Of a stretch of 64,000 nt of DNA, positions 15,827-23,933 are shown piece after piece (position 1 is the stretch's first letter; each line of letters starts with the position of its first letter). Made by a program: the position numbers and the translations under genes. A model generated the notes under the pieces. That model saw nothing but the letters and a program-made list of their open reading frames with translations. It had not been told where the DNA came from and searched no databases. The stretch is taken from NCBI RefSeq assembly GCF_012911815.1, contig NZ_JAATNW010000003.1:359078-423077 (forward strand). The letters run 5' to 3'. Source of the DNA: Alteromonas ponticola. GTDB taxonomy: Bacteria; Pseudomonadota; Gammaproteobacteria; Enterobacterales; Alteromonadaceae.

Positions 15827-16570
15827 TTACAGAATACGCAACATCATGTTGCCTTGCTGATCCAGATCATCAGCTTGCTTCATCAATTTCACCTGCAGTT
15901 CGTAATGACGTTGCAGGCTAATCATATTGACCATTTCATTTACTGCGTTGACATTGGAGCCTTCCACCACTCCTGAAAGCAGATTTACCTGTTCACTGGC
16001 ATTAAACAGCTCACCATTTTTGGATTGAAACAGGCCGTCAGCTCTTCGTTCAATACTGTCTAATTGTGGGTTAACCAATTTCAGCCTGCCCACTTCTTCG
16101 GAGACATTAATCGGTGCGCCAATAGGACGGGTCGAAATCGTCCCGTCCATATCAATATTTAAATTATCCAGCGGCACAGGTAAAAATATAGGCCCGGCAT
16201 CACCGAGCACTATATTGCCATGCATATCCGTCAAAACTCCGTCAGGTCCCAGCTGAAAACTGCCGTCACGGGAATAGACTTCATTCCCATTGGCGTCCTG
16301 AACGGCAAAAAAACCATTGCCCTGAATCGCAACATCAAGGTCCCGACCTGTTTGGATCATCGCACCGGTTTCATAATTATTTGACGGGCTTTCGGTCATG
16401 GCAAAAACACGAGTTGGCAGGCCGCCATCGTAGACCGGCATTGCTCTGGCCTGTTCAAGCTGAGCTTTAAAACCTATGGTTTGCGCATTGGCTAAGTTAT
16501 TGGCTCTGACACCGGTAGCCAGTAAGTCCTGCTTGGCTCCACTGGCGGCAATCCAAAGTAATTTATCCAT
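15827..16570 (-). CDS. flgF: Proximal rod protein FlgF
   Basis: Proximal rod component of 247 residues. The N-terminal MDKLLWIAASGAKQDLLATG, the NNLANAQTIGFKAQ motif and the C-terminal GSNVNAVNEMVNMISLQRHYELQVKLM are typical of FlgF. It is the first gene of the second rod/ring operon: a terminator (16645-16675) separates it from flgE, and a sigma-54 promoter (16609-16626) lies about 40 bases upstream of the ATG. This splits the flgB-L cluster into flgBCDE and flgFGHIJKL units, as in other polar-flagellum gammaproteobacteria. Confidence 0.96.
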   Translation of the reverse strand: MDKLLWIAASGAKQDLLATGVRANNLANAQTIGFKAQLEQARAMPVYDGGLPTRVFAMTESPSNNYETGAMIQTGRDLDVAIQGNGFFAVQDANGNEVYSRDGSFQLGPDGVLTDMHGNIVLGDAGPIFLPVPLDNLNIDMDGTISTRPIGAPINVSEEVGRLKLVNPQLDSIERRADGLFQSKNGELFNASEQVNLLSGVVEGSNVNAVNEMVNMISLQRHYELQVKLMKQADDLDQQGNMMLRIL

Positions 16571-16608
16571 GACTGACTTTTGACGATAAGGAATTCATAT
16601 CAGGAGTT

Positions 16609-16626
16609 TTGCAAGGCCGATGCCAC
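16609..16626 (-). promoter_or_regulatory. Sigma-54 promoter of flgF
   Basis: The minus strand reads GTGGCATCGGCCTTGCAA, with TGGCA at -24, TTGCA at -12 and 10 bases between the GG and GC doublets. It drives flgFGHIJKL. Confidence 0.85.
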
Positions 16627-16644
16627 TTTTATAAGCATCAAAAA

Positions 16645-16675
16645 AGAAAAAAGGCCGCGTTTGCGACCTTTTTAA
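16645..16675 (-). terminator. Intrinsic terminator after flgE
   Basis: AAAAAGGTCGC pairs with GCGGCCTTTTTT (one mismatch, 4-base loop) and a T-tract follows on the minus strand, 14 bases after the flgE stop. Confidence 0.8.
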
Positions 16676-16688
16676 CATCATGATTTTA

Positions 16689-18074
16689 TTAACGAATATT
16701 CAGAATCGTTTGATTGAGCTGGTTGTTCACTTCAAGCGCCCTGGAGTTCGCCTGGAAGTTGCGCTGGGCAATAATGAGGTCAATCAATTCCGTGGTGAGG
16801 TTAACATTTGCCTGCTCTAGTGCAGATGAGTTAATTTCACCAAAGGTTCCTGTGGTTGCTTCACCGGCAAGTGCTTCACCCGACGTAATGCTCTCTTTCC
16901 ATTGCGTATTACTTTCCTGAATCAGCCCTTGCTCGTTCGAAAAACGAATTAGCGCGACGCGCACGATCGGTTCAGAGGTACCATTAGAAAAAGTGGCTCT
17001 GACCAAGCCATCAGGGCCGATATCAATACCGGTCAAGCGACCAACCGGTAGACCGTCCTGTTCAAGTGACGTCACCTCAAAGGATGAAGCAAATTGAGTT
17101 GGCTCATTAGGCGTAGCGATGGCAGGATTGAGATTAAAATCCACCGTAATTTGTTGAGAAGGATCGGAACCATTGGTCAGGATCCCGCCGCCTAATGCCT
17201 CGGTGGTAATTTTAAAGTCTGATGGCGTGTTTCCATCAGGGCTTTCAATACCAATAAAATCGCCACCTGCACTGAACCTCAGCTTAGCTGCGCTGACATC
17301 ATTGCCGGTCGCTGTTCCCATTGTATTAGTAGCCGTTGCGGGGTCTGAATCACTGCCGTCAGCGTTGACTAAATCAGTGAGCGTGCCGTCAATGGCAGTT
17401 GCCAGATACCATTCATTTTGCACCGCAGGATCGTTATCCTTGATGAAGTAATAGGTCATTACGTGGCTGTCACCTAACGAGTCATACACTGTTACTGATG
17501 TAGCCGCGTTATACGTGAGTGGATCATCCGGATCAAACTGGGCAGGATCCTTGACGCCTTCATTCGCCGGCAAATTCATACGGATATCTACCTCAGAGGT
17601 TTTCTGAGGAGACCCTGACGAATCCGGAATACGCACCGGCACAGTTGTACTCAGCGCAACTGATGCACTTGAGCCGTCGCCGTTTACCGGGAAGCCCACC
17701 AGGTTGTCTCCATTGCTATTTACAACGAAGTTTTCAGAGTCTAATTTAAATTGCCCAGCACGTGTAAATGAATAATCGCGGGACGTAATTTCGGGTACCG
17801 TGGCAAAAAAACCATTTCCGGTAATCGCTAAATCGAGTGCTGTATTGGTGAATTGTAAACTTCCCTGAGAGAACTGCTGAGCCACTTCCAGTGTGATAAC
17901 ACCATCACCCACTTTAGTATCACCACCCGCCAATAATGACGATGCGTACACATCGCCAAATTCAGCACGCGATTCTTTAAAGCCTACCGTGTTTACGTTT
18001 GCGATATTATTCGCAGTGACATCAAGGTCTTTTTGAGCGGCGGCAACACCACTTAATGCAATGTTAAAAGACAT
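16689..18074 (-). CDS. flgE: Flagellar hook protein FlgE
   Basis: Subunit of the hook, the flexible joint between rod and filament. The product has 461 residues, within the usual range. The N-terminal MSFNIALSGVAAAQKDLDVT and NNIANVNTVGFKESRAEFGDVY and the C-terminal LEQANVNLTTELIDLIIAQ and FQANSRALEVNNQLNQTIL are conserved axial-protein motifs; the central part (about 140-390) is variable. It follows flgD by 16 bases in the flgBCDE unit and ends at a strong terminator. Confidence 0.96.
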   Translation of the reverse strand: MSFNIALSGVAAAQKDLDVTANNIANVNTVGFKESRAEFGDVYASSLLAGGDTKVGDGVITLEVAQQFSQGSLQFTNTALDLAITGNGFFATVPEITSRDYSFTRAGQFKLDSENFVVNSNGDNLVGFPVNGDGSSASVALSTTVPVRIPDSSGSPQKTSEVDIRMNLPANEGVKDPAQFDPDDPLTYNAATSVTVYDSLGDSHVMTYYFIKDNDPAVQNEWYLATAIDGTLTDLVNADGSDSDPATATNTMGTATGNDVSAAKLRFSAGGDFIGIESPDGNTPSDFKITTEALGGGILTNGSDPSQQITVDFNLNPAIATPNEPTQFASSFEVTSLEQDGLPVGRLTGIDIGPDGLVRATFSNGTSEPIVRVALIRFSNEQGLIQESNTQWKESITSGEALAGEATTGTFGEINSSALEQANVNLTTELIDLIIAQRNFQANSRALEVNNQLNQTILNIR

Positions 18075-18090
18075 AACTCACTCTCTCCTA

Positions 18091-18777
18091 CTAACTACCA
18101 ATCTGAATAACATCGTCAAGTTTAATGCTGACATTGCCGTCCAGATTCAAAATAATACCCTTGCCGCTTCCGGCAAGACTGACGCTTCCAACATGACGAT
18201 TTATTGCTGTGGGTATGGCAACCCCTTCACCGCCGGCTTCGCCAGTGGCTTTAACAACATAGTCTCCAGCGGGCATTGGATTACCCTGAGCATCTGTGCC
18301 GTCCCAATTAAAGCGGACGTTACCCTTACCTTGCGTGCCCGCGTCAATGGTTTTAACTATTTCGCCGTACTGATTTTGAATAGTAATCTTCATGTTCTGT
18401 ACGGTTTCGCCATTGACCACAACCCCTGATACCCCTGCACCCTCAGCGTTCATATGGCCGATGTTGCTCTCTACCAATACATGCTGACCAATCAGACTTG
18501 ACGCCTGCAATGCCTGATTCGACGTCATTGAGGTAGCAAATGACTCAAACTTCTCATTTAACTGAGCGATACCGTCCGCCATAGTAAACGAGGTCATCTG
18601 TGCAACCATTTGATCATTATCAACTGGTTTGGTGGGGTCCTGATTGGCTAGTTGCTCTGTAAGCAGAGAGAAAAAATCTTCCTGCGTCAGGTTTTGCTCT
18701 TTTCCATCAGAAACTTTTACTTTTTCTTCCTGCCAATACAGATCATTGGTTAAATCGGAAGGATTAATAGTATTCAT
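18091..18777 (-). CDS. flgD: Hook-assembly scaffold FlgD
   Basis: FlgD caps the growing hook during FlgE assembly and is not kept in the finished hook. The product has 228 residues. The N-terminal export/cap region has LTQEDFFSLLTEQLANQDPTKPVDN, the most conserved FlgD motif. The C-terminal half (about 105-228) contains the FlgD Ig-like and tudor-like domains, including VRFNWDGTDAQGNPMPAGDY. It lies between flgC and flgE in the sigma-54-driven flgBCDE operon. Confidence 0.96.
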   Translation of the reverse strand: MNTINPSDLTNDLYWQEEKVKVSDGKEQNLTQEDFFSLLTEQLANQDPTKPVDNDQMVAQMTSFTMADGIAQLNEKFESFATSMTSNQALQASSLIGQHVLVESNIGHMNAEGAGVSGVVVNGETVQNMKITIQNQYGEIVKTIDAGTQGKGNVRFNWDGTDAQGNPMPAGDYVVKATGEAGGEGVAIPTAINRHVGSVSLAGSGKGIILNLDGNVSIKLDDVIQIGS

Positions 18778-18806
18778 TACAATTCCTCAATTACCGCTCA
18801 GGCCAG

Positions 18807-19229
18807 TTATTGCCCTTGACCCAATTGTAGTACACGACGAAACAGACGTTTTGTGGTATCCGCAACTTGCACGTTGGTTTCGTAAGCTTTGGATGCGGAC
18901 ATCATGTCAGCCATCTCTTCAACGATATTGACGTTTGGCTTGTAAATGTAACCATCGGCATCGGCCATTGGATTGTTGGGAGCATACTCGACCTGCAGAG
19001 GCGCTTTGCTTTCAACAATCCCTAATACTTTGACACCGACACCGTCACTTTGATGATCGGTTGCTTTTTGCAGCTCTGCGGCAAAAACTGGTTTGCGCGC
19101 GCGGTAAGTTTCGCCGTCACTGCTACTTACGCTGTTGGCATTAGCAATATTACTGGCAGTGGTATTAAGCCGAACAGATTCTGCCTCCATTCCCTGGCTC
19201 GAAATTGACATAACATTAAATAAACTCAT
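18807..19229 (-). CDS. flgC: Proximal rod protein FlgC
   Basis: Proximal rod component of 140 residues. The N-terminal MSLFNVMSISSQGMEAESVR and SNIANANSVSS segment and the C-terminal PNVNIVEEMADMMSASKAYETNVQV are the conserved rod-protein ends. The start overlaps the flgB stop by four bases (ATGA), indicating translational coupling. Length and order are as in other flgBCD clusters. Confidence 0.96.
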   Translation of the reverse strand: MSLFNVMSISSQGMEAESVRLNTTASNIANANSVSSSDGETYRARKPVFAAELQKATDHQSDGVGVKVLGIVESKAPLQVEYAPNNPMADADGYIYKPNVNIVEEMADMMSASKAYETNVQVADTTKRLFRRVLQLGQGQ

Positions 19230-19630
19230 CCGCCTTGTCCTCCACTCAGAGCCTTCTTCATACCTTTGAATTTACCGTTTAAAAATTCCAGCGTAGCCTG
19301 ATAGCGCAATCCATTATCGAGAAATTCGTTACGCTCTTTTTGTACTTCTACCGAATTACCATCCCCAGTGTCTGATTGCCCTGGAGAGCGATATTGAATA
19401 AAGGAGGTGGTGTGCATACTTCCAGTGATATGCTTACTATCAGTGCGCACCATCGTTTGTCTCTGGTCAGTTGCAGCCATCTTCATAGCCGACTGAAAAT
19501 CAATGTCTCGCGCCTTGTAGCCTGGGGTATTCGCATTTGCGATATTGCCAGATATAAGCTCCATTCGCTTTTCTCTTAAGTTCAGCGCTTTTTGATGAAA
19601 TCCAACCAGCCGGTCTAAATCAATTGCCAT
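19226..19630 (-). CDS. flgB: Proximal rod protein FlgB
   Basis: Rod component closest to the MS ring, 134 residues. The N-terminal region has LNLREKRMELISGNIANANTPGYKARDIDF, the conserved rod motif; the C-terminal part has VEVQKERNEFLDNGLRYQATLEFL. It is the first gene of flgBCDE, with a GAGGAG ribosome binding site and a near-consensus sigma-54 promoter about 30 bases upstream of the ATG. Confidence 0.96.
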   Translation of the reverse strand: MAIDLDRLVGFHQKALNLREKRMELISGNIANANTPGYKARDIDFQSAMKMAATDQRQTMVRTDSKHITGSMHTTSFIQYRSPGQSDTGDGNSVEVQKERNEFLDNGLRYQATLEFLNGKFKGMKKALSGGQGG

Positions 19631-19658
19631 ACAATTTACTCCTCTAACGCTGAGGATG

Positions 19659-19676
19659 TAGCAAGTGAAGTGCCAA
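19659..19676 (-). promoter_or_regulatory. Sigma-54 promoter of flgB
   Basis: The minus strand reads TTGGCACTTCACTTGCTA, an almost perfect match to TTGGCAC-N5-TTGC(A/T). It is the best sigma-54 site in the window and drives flgBCDE. Confidence 0.93.
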
Positions 19677-19711
19677 TTTGAAGTGTTGAATTAATTTGAA
19701 GACGGTCTGAG

Positions 19712-20545
19712 TTATGATTTTCGTTGGTAGTAGAGGCCTGGTGAACATTTTACCATATTGAAAAACTGGCTGGCGGTGCTAATTGATTCCGAAGCGCCAA
19801 GAAATAGAATGCCATCTGCTTGCAGCAATCCGGCAATTTGTTGCAGTATTTTTTGTTTAATTGCCGGGGCAAAATAAATCAGCACATTGCGGCAAAAAAC
19901 GACATCAAACTTACCAAGGCCGGCATAAGAGTGCAGCAGATTCATGCTGCGAAATGCCACCATTTTTTTCACCTCTGGCTTAACCACCATGCGACCGTCC
20001 TCTAAGTGGTTGAAATACCTTTGTCTTCGCTCAAGTGACAACCCCCGGGCCAGTGACAATTCGTCATAAATACCTTCCTCGCAACGCGCGAGCATGGCGG
20101 TCGACAAATCTGTAGCCACAACCTCCACACCGCGTCTGAGGGCCGAGGGAGATTTGCGTCTATATTCCATCACTGACATGGCAATCGAATACGGTTCCTG
20201 CCCTGACGAACAGGCAGCACTCCAGATCCTGAGTGGGCGGGATAAATTAGAAAATTCTGGCAGAATACGATTGACTAAAAGGTCGAATGGATAGGTATCT
20301 CGAAACCATAATGTTTCATTTGTCGTCATGGCGTCTATGACTGCCTGCAACATAGACTTGTTTCTGCCCATGACGACCTGTTCAATCAGGTTATCCAGAG
20401 CATCAATATTAAATGTATAAAGTAGCGATGACAGCCGACTACGCACCAGGTATTGCTTGTTCACACCCAGTACGATGCCACATTGTTGCTCGAGAAAGTG
20501 GCCAAATTTCTGGTAACTTTCTTCAGAGACTTCTTTATTTTTCAA
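19712..20545 (-). CDS. cheR: Chemotaxis methyltransferase CheR
   Basis: CheR methylates glutamates on chemoreceptors using S-adenosylmethionine. The product has 277 residues. The N-terminal CheR_N helices (about 1-70) are followed by the conserved TTNETLWFRD (74-83) and the SAM-binding motif IWSAACSSGQEPYSIAM (107-123); FCRNVLIYF lies further on. It is the second gene of a cheV-cheR pair (18-base gap) next to flgB, the standard placement in Vibrio and Alteromonas relatives. No terminator is visible between it and the flgB promoter. Confidence 0.95.
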   Translation of the reverse strand: MKNKEVSEESYQKFGHFLEQQCGIVLGVNKQYLVRSRLSSLLYTFNIDALDNLIEQVVMGRNKSMLQAVIDAMTTNETLWFRDTYPFDLLVNRILPEFSNLSRPLRIWSAACSSGQEPYSIAMSVMEYRRKSPSALRRGVEVVATDLSTAMLARCEEGIYDELSLARGLSLERRQRYFNHLEDGRMVVKPEVKKMVAFRSMNLLHSYAGLGKFDVVFCRNVLIYFAPAIKQKILQQIAGLLQADGILFLGASESISTASQFFNMVKCSPGLYYQRKS

Positions 20546-20563
20546 TCCGTTGCCGCCCTGCTT

Positions 20564-21490
20564 TTACTCTGGATTTACTAACCATTTTTGCACGGCTGTT
20601 GCCAGTTCATCTGGATGGAACTTGGCTATAAAATCATCCGCACCCACCTTTTTCACCATTGCCTGGTTGAAAACACCACTTAGCGATGTGTGTAGAACCA
20701 CATGTAGCTTTTGAAGTTCGGGCGTATTTTTAATTTCGGCAGTCAGTGTATAACCATCCATTTCTGGCATCTCTATATCTGAAACCAACACCCCTACGCG
20801 ATCGGTTACATCGCCATATTCTTCCGCAATTTGCTTAAGTCGTTTCAGCGCTTCAAGGCCATTTTTAGCCATTTCAATTTCCAGCCCCAGCGAGGTCAAT
20901 GCTTTCTTGACCTGATTACGGGCGACAGAAGAATCATCGGCAATAAAAATTATTTTATTTTCATTACCTTCTGTTTTTAAATTTGCGGCTACATCCGCAC
21001 TGACTTCAGCATTTAATGGGGAAATCTCATTCAGAATTTTCTCCACATCCAAAATTTCAATTAACTCGTTCTCAACTTCCGTAACCGCGGTCAGATAACT
21101 GGCGCGGCCAGTACCTTGAGGTGGCGGCATGATCGCATCCCAGTTCGTGTTAATGATGCGTTCCACTGCCCCTACCAGAAACCCCTGAACTGAACGGTTA
21201 TATTCAGCAATAACAATAAAAGAGCTGGCAAGATCTTCAATTCTCTTACCTCCTGTGGCCATACTTAAATCAATCACCGAAATCGTCTGACCACGGATGT
21301 GGGCAATGCCTCGCACAAGCTTGTTCAGTTTAGGCATAGAAGTAAGAGGCGGGCACTGTAACACTTCACGCACTTTGAAAACGTTGATTCCAAACCGTTG
21401 GCGACCATTCAATCGAAACAACAGCAATTCCAGACGATTTTGCCCAACTAGCTGGGTTCGCTGGTTTACGGAATCTAGAATGCCTGACAT
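20564..21490 (-). CDS. cheV: Chemotaxis coupling protein CheV
   Basis: CheV couples receptors to CheA and tunes signalling through its phosphorylatable receiver. The product has 308 residues: a CheW-like domain (about 15-165, with RFGINVFKVREVL and GIAHIRGQTISVIDL) and a response-regulator receiver (about 178-305) with acidic pocket Asp185-Asp186 and phospho-acceptor Asp238 in VSDIEMPEMDG. A GAGGTGATGT ribosome binding site precedes the ATG. It is divergent from flgA and co-directional with cheR. Confidence 0.95.
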   Translation of the reverse strand: MSGILDSVNQRTQLVGQNRLELLLFRLNGRQRFGINVFKVREVLQCPPLTSMPKLNKLVRGIAHIRGQTISVIDLSMATGGKRIEDLASSFIVIAEYNRSVQGFLVGAVERIINTNWDAIMPPPQGTGRASYLTAVTEVENELIEILDVEKILNEISPLNAEVSADVAANLKTEGNENKIIFIADDSSVARNQVKKALTSLGLEIEMAKNGLEALKRLKQIAEEYGDVTDRVGVLVSDIEMPEMDGYTLTAEIKNTPELQKLHVVLHTSLSGVFNQAMVKKVGADDFIAKFHPDELATAVQKWLVNPE

Positions 21491-21507
21491 ACATCACCTC
21501 TTGAAAA

Positions 21508-21527
21508 ATTGGGCACGAACATTGCGT
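21508..21527 (+). promoter_or_regulatory. Possible sigma-54 promoter of flgA
   Basis: ATTGGGCACGAACATTGCGT has GGCACG at -24 and TTGCG at -12 with exact 10-base spacing between the GG and GC doublets. It faces flgA, 135 bases upstream of the ATG. Confidence 0.6.
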
Positions 21528-21662
21528 TAGACCTTATCACTTAATCGTGAGCAGTAAAATCGTCAAATAAGTGACGTTGCACTTAGCGGTCTTCTGCCAT
21601 GTAGTGAACCTTAATCATAGACAAAATGTCACCAACTGAACACGAAAAAGTGCAAAAAGTAT

Positions 21663-22385
21663 ATGTTTTTACTATTTAAGAAAAATTCTCGAACCTGGCC
21701 ATTCTTGCTATCAGCGTTAACGTTGATGGCGATGGCTTTTAGCACTAGTGCCAATGAGGAAGAAAGCTTACACAAGCAAATTGAGCAGGGAGCCCGTGAC
21801 TATCTGCTCGCAGCCATCGGTGATAATCATGGCGAAGATAATGTGGTGGTAGAAGTTGCCTCAATTGATGACCGCATCAGCATTCCAGCGTGTCCAACCG
21901 GTTTTCAGTATCATGCTGATTCGGAATCGCTTTCGCAGGCTTATATTTCTGTCAGGGTCAGTTGTAACAATAATCAGTGGTATGTGTTTACCAACGGCCG
22001 CATAACCCGCACGCGCACAGTGGTAGTGACAGCTGGCATGGTGAGTCCGGGCACAGTATTGTCTCAAGAAAACCTTATGCTTGCCGATATTGATATCAAG
22101 TGGATAAGACATACCGCTTATTCCGACTTATCACAATTAGTTGGGGCAAGGATGAAACATCGTGTGCGTCAGGGGCAGCCCATTCAAGCAAATATGTTAT
22201 GCTTTGTTTGTAAGGGAGATCGTATTACAATCAGCGCCCGCACCTCTGGCATGTTAATTAAAACAGCCGGGATCGCCCAGCAGGATGGTGTAGTTGGGGA
22301 AAATATTCGCGTCACCAATGCAAGCTCGCAAAAATCGGTGGTTGCACAGGTAGCGAATACGAACGAGGTTGTTGTCAGTCTTTAG
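21663..22385 (+). CDS. flgA: P-ring assembly chaperone FlgA
   Basis: FlgA is a periplasmic chaperone for assembly of FlgI into the P ring. The product has 240 residues with a Sec signal peptide (about 1-30, basic KKNSR, hydrophobic FLLSALTLMAMAF, cleavage near STSA-NEEE). The C-terminal half is the SAF/ChapFlgA domain, with MVSPGTVLSQENLMLADIDIKW, GARMKHRVRQGQPIQANML and GVVGENIRVTNASSQKSVVAQV. The ribosome binding site is weak. It stands at the head of the plus-strand flgA-flgM-flgN group, divergent from cheV. Confidence 0.94.
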   Translation: MFLLFKKNSRTWPFLLSALTLMAMAFSTSANEEESLHKQIEQGARDYLLAAIGDNHGEDNVVVEVASIDDRISIPACPTGFQYHADSESLSQAYISVRVSCNNNQWYVFTNGRITRTRTVVVTAGMVSPGTVLSQENLMLADIDIKWIRHTAYSDLSQLVGARMKHRVRQGQPIQANMLCFVCKGDRITISARTSGMLIKTAGIAQQDGVVGENIRVTNASSQKSVVAQVANTNEVVVSL

Positions 22386-22433
22386 TGAAATTACTGCGTA
22401 TAAATTTTCATTACACAAATTCAAAATTTATAC

Positions 22434-22460
22434 TAAAGTGTCGAAGACTGTTGCCGATAA
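22434..22460 (+). promoter_or_regulatory. Sigma-28 promoter of flgM
   Basis: TAAAGTGT-N11-GCCGATAA: the -10 is identical to the FliA consensus and the spacing is exact. It lets sigma-28 drive synthesis of its own inhibitor, the known FlgM feedback loop. Confidence 0.93.
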
Positions 22461-22496
22461 CCTGATTGAGGTGTTAACGGTAGTGGATTTTTAATT

Positions 22497-22832
22497 ATGG
22501 CAATCAATAATGTAAATAATAATGGTGTGCAAAAAACGCCATTAGATAACACGAAACTGAGTAATCAGCAGAATGCTAATCAGGCTGCAGCTCAACAGCA
22601 GGCAGCGAAAGGGACAGCGGCGACTGCCCCCCGTCAGGACTCTGTGTCATTGACGCAATCTGCACAGCAGTTAAATCAAGTGCAAAAGAAAAGTAACGAG
22701 GCGCCAGTAAACCAAGAGCGTGTGGACAAGCTGAAAAAAGCCGTTCAAAGCGGTGAATACAGCATTAACCCTCAAGCCTTGGCGAGCAAAATTGCCAGAC
22801 TGGAAGCTGAGGTATTCGGGTCTAAATCTTAA
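22497..22832 (+). CDS. flgM: Anti-sigma-28 factor FlgM
   Basis: FlgM binds and holds sigma-28 (FliA) until the hook is complete and FlgM is exported. The product has 111 residues. The N-terminal half is disordered and rich in Gln, Asn and Ala; the conserved C-terminal sigma-binding region contains RQDSVSLTQSAQQLNQVQ and ERVDKLKKAVQSGEYSINPQALASKI. It lies 111 bases after flgA with its own sigma-28 promoter, and flgN follows after 9 bases. Confidence 0.94.
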   Translation: MAINNVNNNGVQKTPLDNTKLSNQQNANQAAAQQQAAKGTAATAPRQDSVSLTQSAQQLNQVQKKSNEAPVNQERVDKLKKAVQSGEYSINPQALASKIARLEAEVFGSKS

Positions 22833-22841
22833 GGACAGTAA

Positions 22842-23273
22842 ATGGGACAAGCACTGCAATCTTCGCTGACACAACAGGTTGAAAATTTACATCAACTTGC
22901 CGTGTTACTTGAACAGGAATTGCATTTAATTAGTTCCCGGGACGCTGAAGCCTTAATGAATTTGCTTAAGGAAAAAGAGCAGACCCTCGAAAGTATTCAA
23001 AAACTGGACGATACGGTAAACCAACAATACACCGACTTAACAGCTACAGGTTCGGTTCCAAGCGAAATCGAACACCTGATTGCCGACGCCAAAGCCCTGT
23101 TGGAACAATGCCAGTATCGTACCCAGGTAAATCAAAAAGCTGTCGAACAAGGACAGCTTCGTCTCACTCATCTACGTAATTTAATGCTTGAAGTAAGAGC
23201 CAAAGAATCGCTGACCTATGATAAAAGCGGCAAACCCCGGCCTGGTAGTTCTGGCAAGGGTATCAGCGCCTAG
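22842..23273 (+). CDS. flgN: Flagellar export chaperone FlgN
   Basis: Cytosolic chaperone for the junction proteins FlgK and FlgL. The product has 143 residues, mostly alpha-helical: a long N-terminal helix pair (about 8-55, LHQLAVLLEQELHLISSRDAEAL) and a C-terminal helical stretch ending in a flexible Gly-Lys-Ser tail. Recognition rests on FlgN-family pattern, size and position directly behind flgM. Its 3' end faces flgP, 13 bases away. Confidence 0.88.
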   Translation: MGQALQSSLTQQVENLHQLAVLLEQELHLISSRDAEALMNLLKEKEQTLESIQKLDDTVNQQYTDLTATGSVPSEIEHLIADAKALLEQCQYRTQVNQKAVEQGQLRLTHLRNLMLEVRAKESLTYDKSGKPRPGSSGKGISA

Positions 23274-23286
23274 TTTTTTTGTAGGG

Positions 23287-23754
23287 TCAGTAGTACTTCA
23301 CTGCCTTAATCTGACGCGGTTTTGCGGTTGATAAATACAATTGATAAACCGTTTCCATATCCAGCTCCAGTTCGGTTGCATAGGTATCCTCGCCTACTGG
23401 ATATGATTTTACTACCCGTGCGCCACGAATGAGTCCTTCAACCGAGGCCTGCATTTGCGTATCCCCCATCACCATATTCGCAATAGATTGATTGCCCTCG
23501 ATTCGCTGCCCGTAAACTTGTTCAGCGAGTTCACGATAGGCATCCAGCTTTGAGGCTTTCATAGCCATAATTTCTTTTATACTTGATGTTGAACCTTGCT
23601 GAGCATCAACAGGGGCGTAACCCACCGCGGTCAGAACCGGGTACTCTTTGGGCTGAACGACCTCCCATTCAACGTGTTTGTCATACATACTGGTGCAGGC
23701 ACTTAGTGAAAACACAACTGAAACTGCTATGAAAACGTTTTTATTTACTGACAT
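23287..23754 (-). CDS. flgP: Flagellar outer-membrane lipoprotein FlgP
   Basis: FlgP is an outer-membrane lipoprotein of the H-ring/basal disk in Vibrio-type and Campylobacter flagella. The product has 155 residues from the ATG at 23754. The signal peptide ends in a lipobox (FSLSAC, Cys20), and the LPP20-type domain includes KASKLDAYRELAEQVYGQRI and GLIRGARVVKSYPVGEDTYATELEL. An upstream in-frame start would place charged residues before the signal peptide and is unlikely. A sigma-54 site lies 60-80 bases upstream. flgT is divergent from it, as in Vibrio flgO-flgP/flgT clusters; flgO is not seen here. Confidence 0.88.
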   Translation of the reverse strand: MSVNKNVFIAVSVVFSLSACTSMYDKHVEWEVVQPKEYPVLTAVGYAPVDAQQGSTSSIKEIMAMKASKLDAYRELAEQVYGQRIEGNQSIANMVMGDTQMQASVEGLIRGARVVKSYPVGEDTYATELELDMETVYQLYLSTAKPRQIKAVKYY

Positions 23755-23811
23755 CGTGCAACCTACCCCTTCACGGTGACAAAGATATGACACTTGCTAT
23801 ATGGTTATCAA

Positions 23812-23831
23812 AAGGCAAATAACGTGCCTGA
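23812..23831 (-). promoter_or_regulatory. Sigma-54 promoter of flgP
   Basis: The minus strand reads TCAGGCACGTTATTTGCCTT with GGCACG at -24, TTTGC at -12 and exact 10-base spacing. It is correctly placed for flgP. Confidence 0.75.
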
Positions 23832-23933
23832 GTGGCTCGCAATCTAATTTGACTAAAAATCCTATTAAATCTGCATGCCGCTCAAAATGGGAATACATTA
23901 TGCTTTATTAGCTGCGAGTCGATATTCTGACAC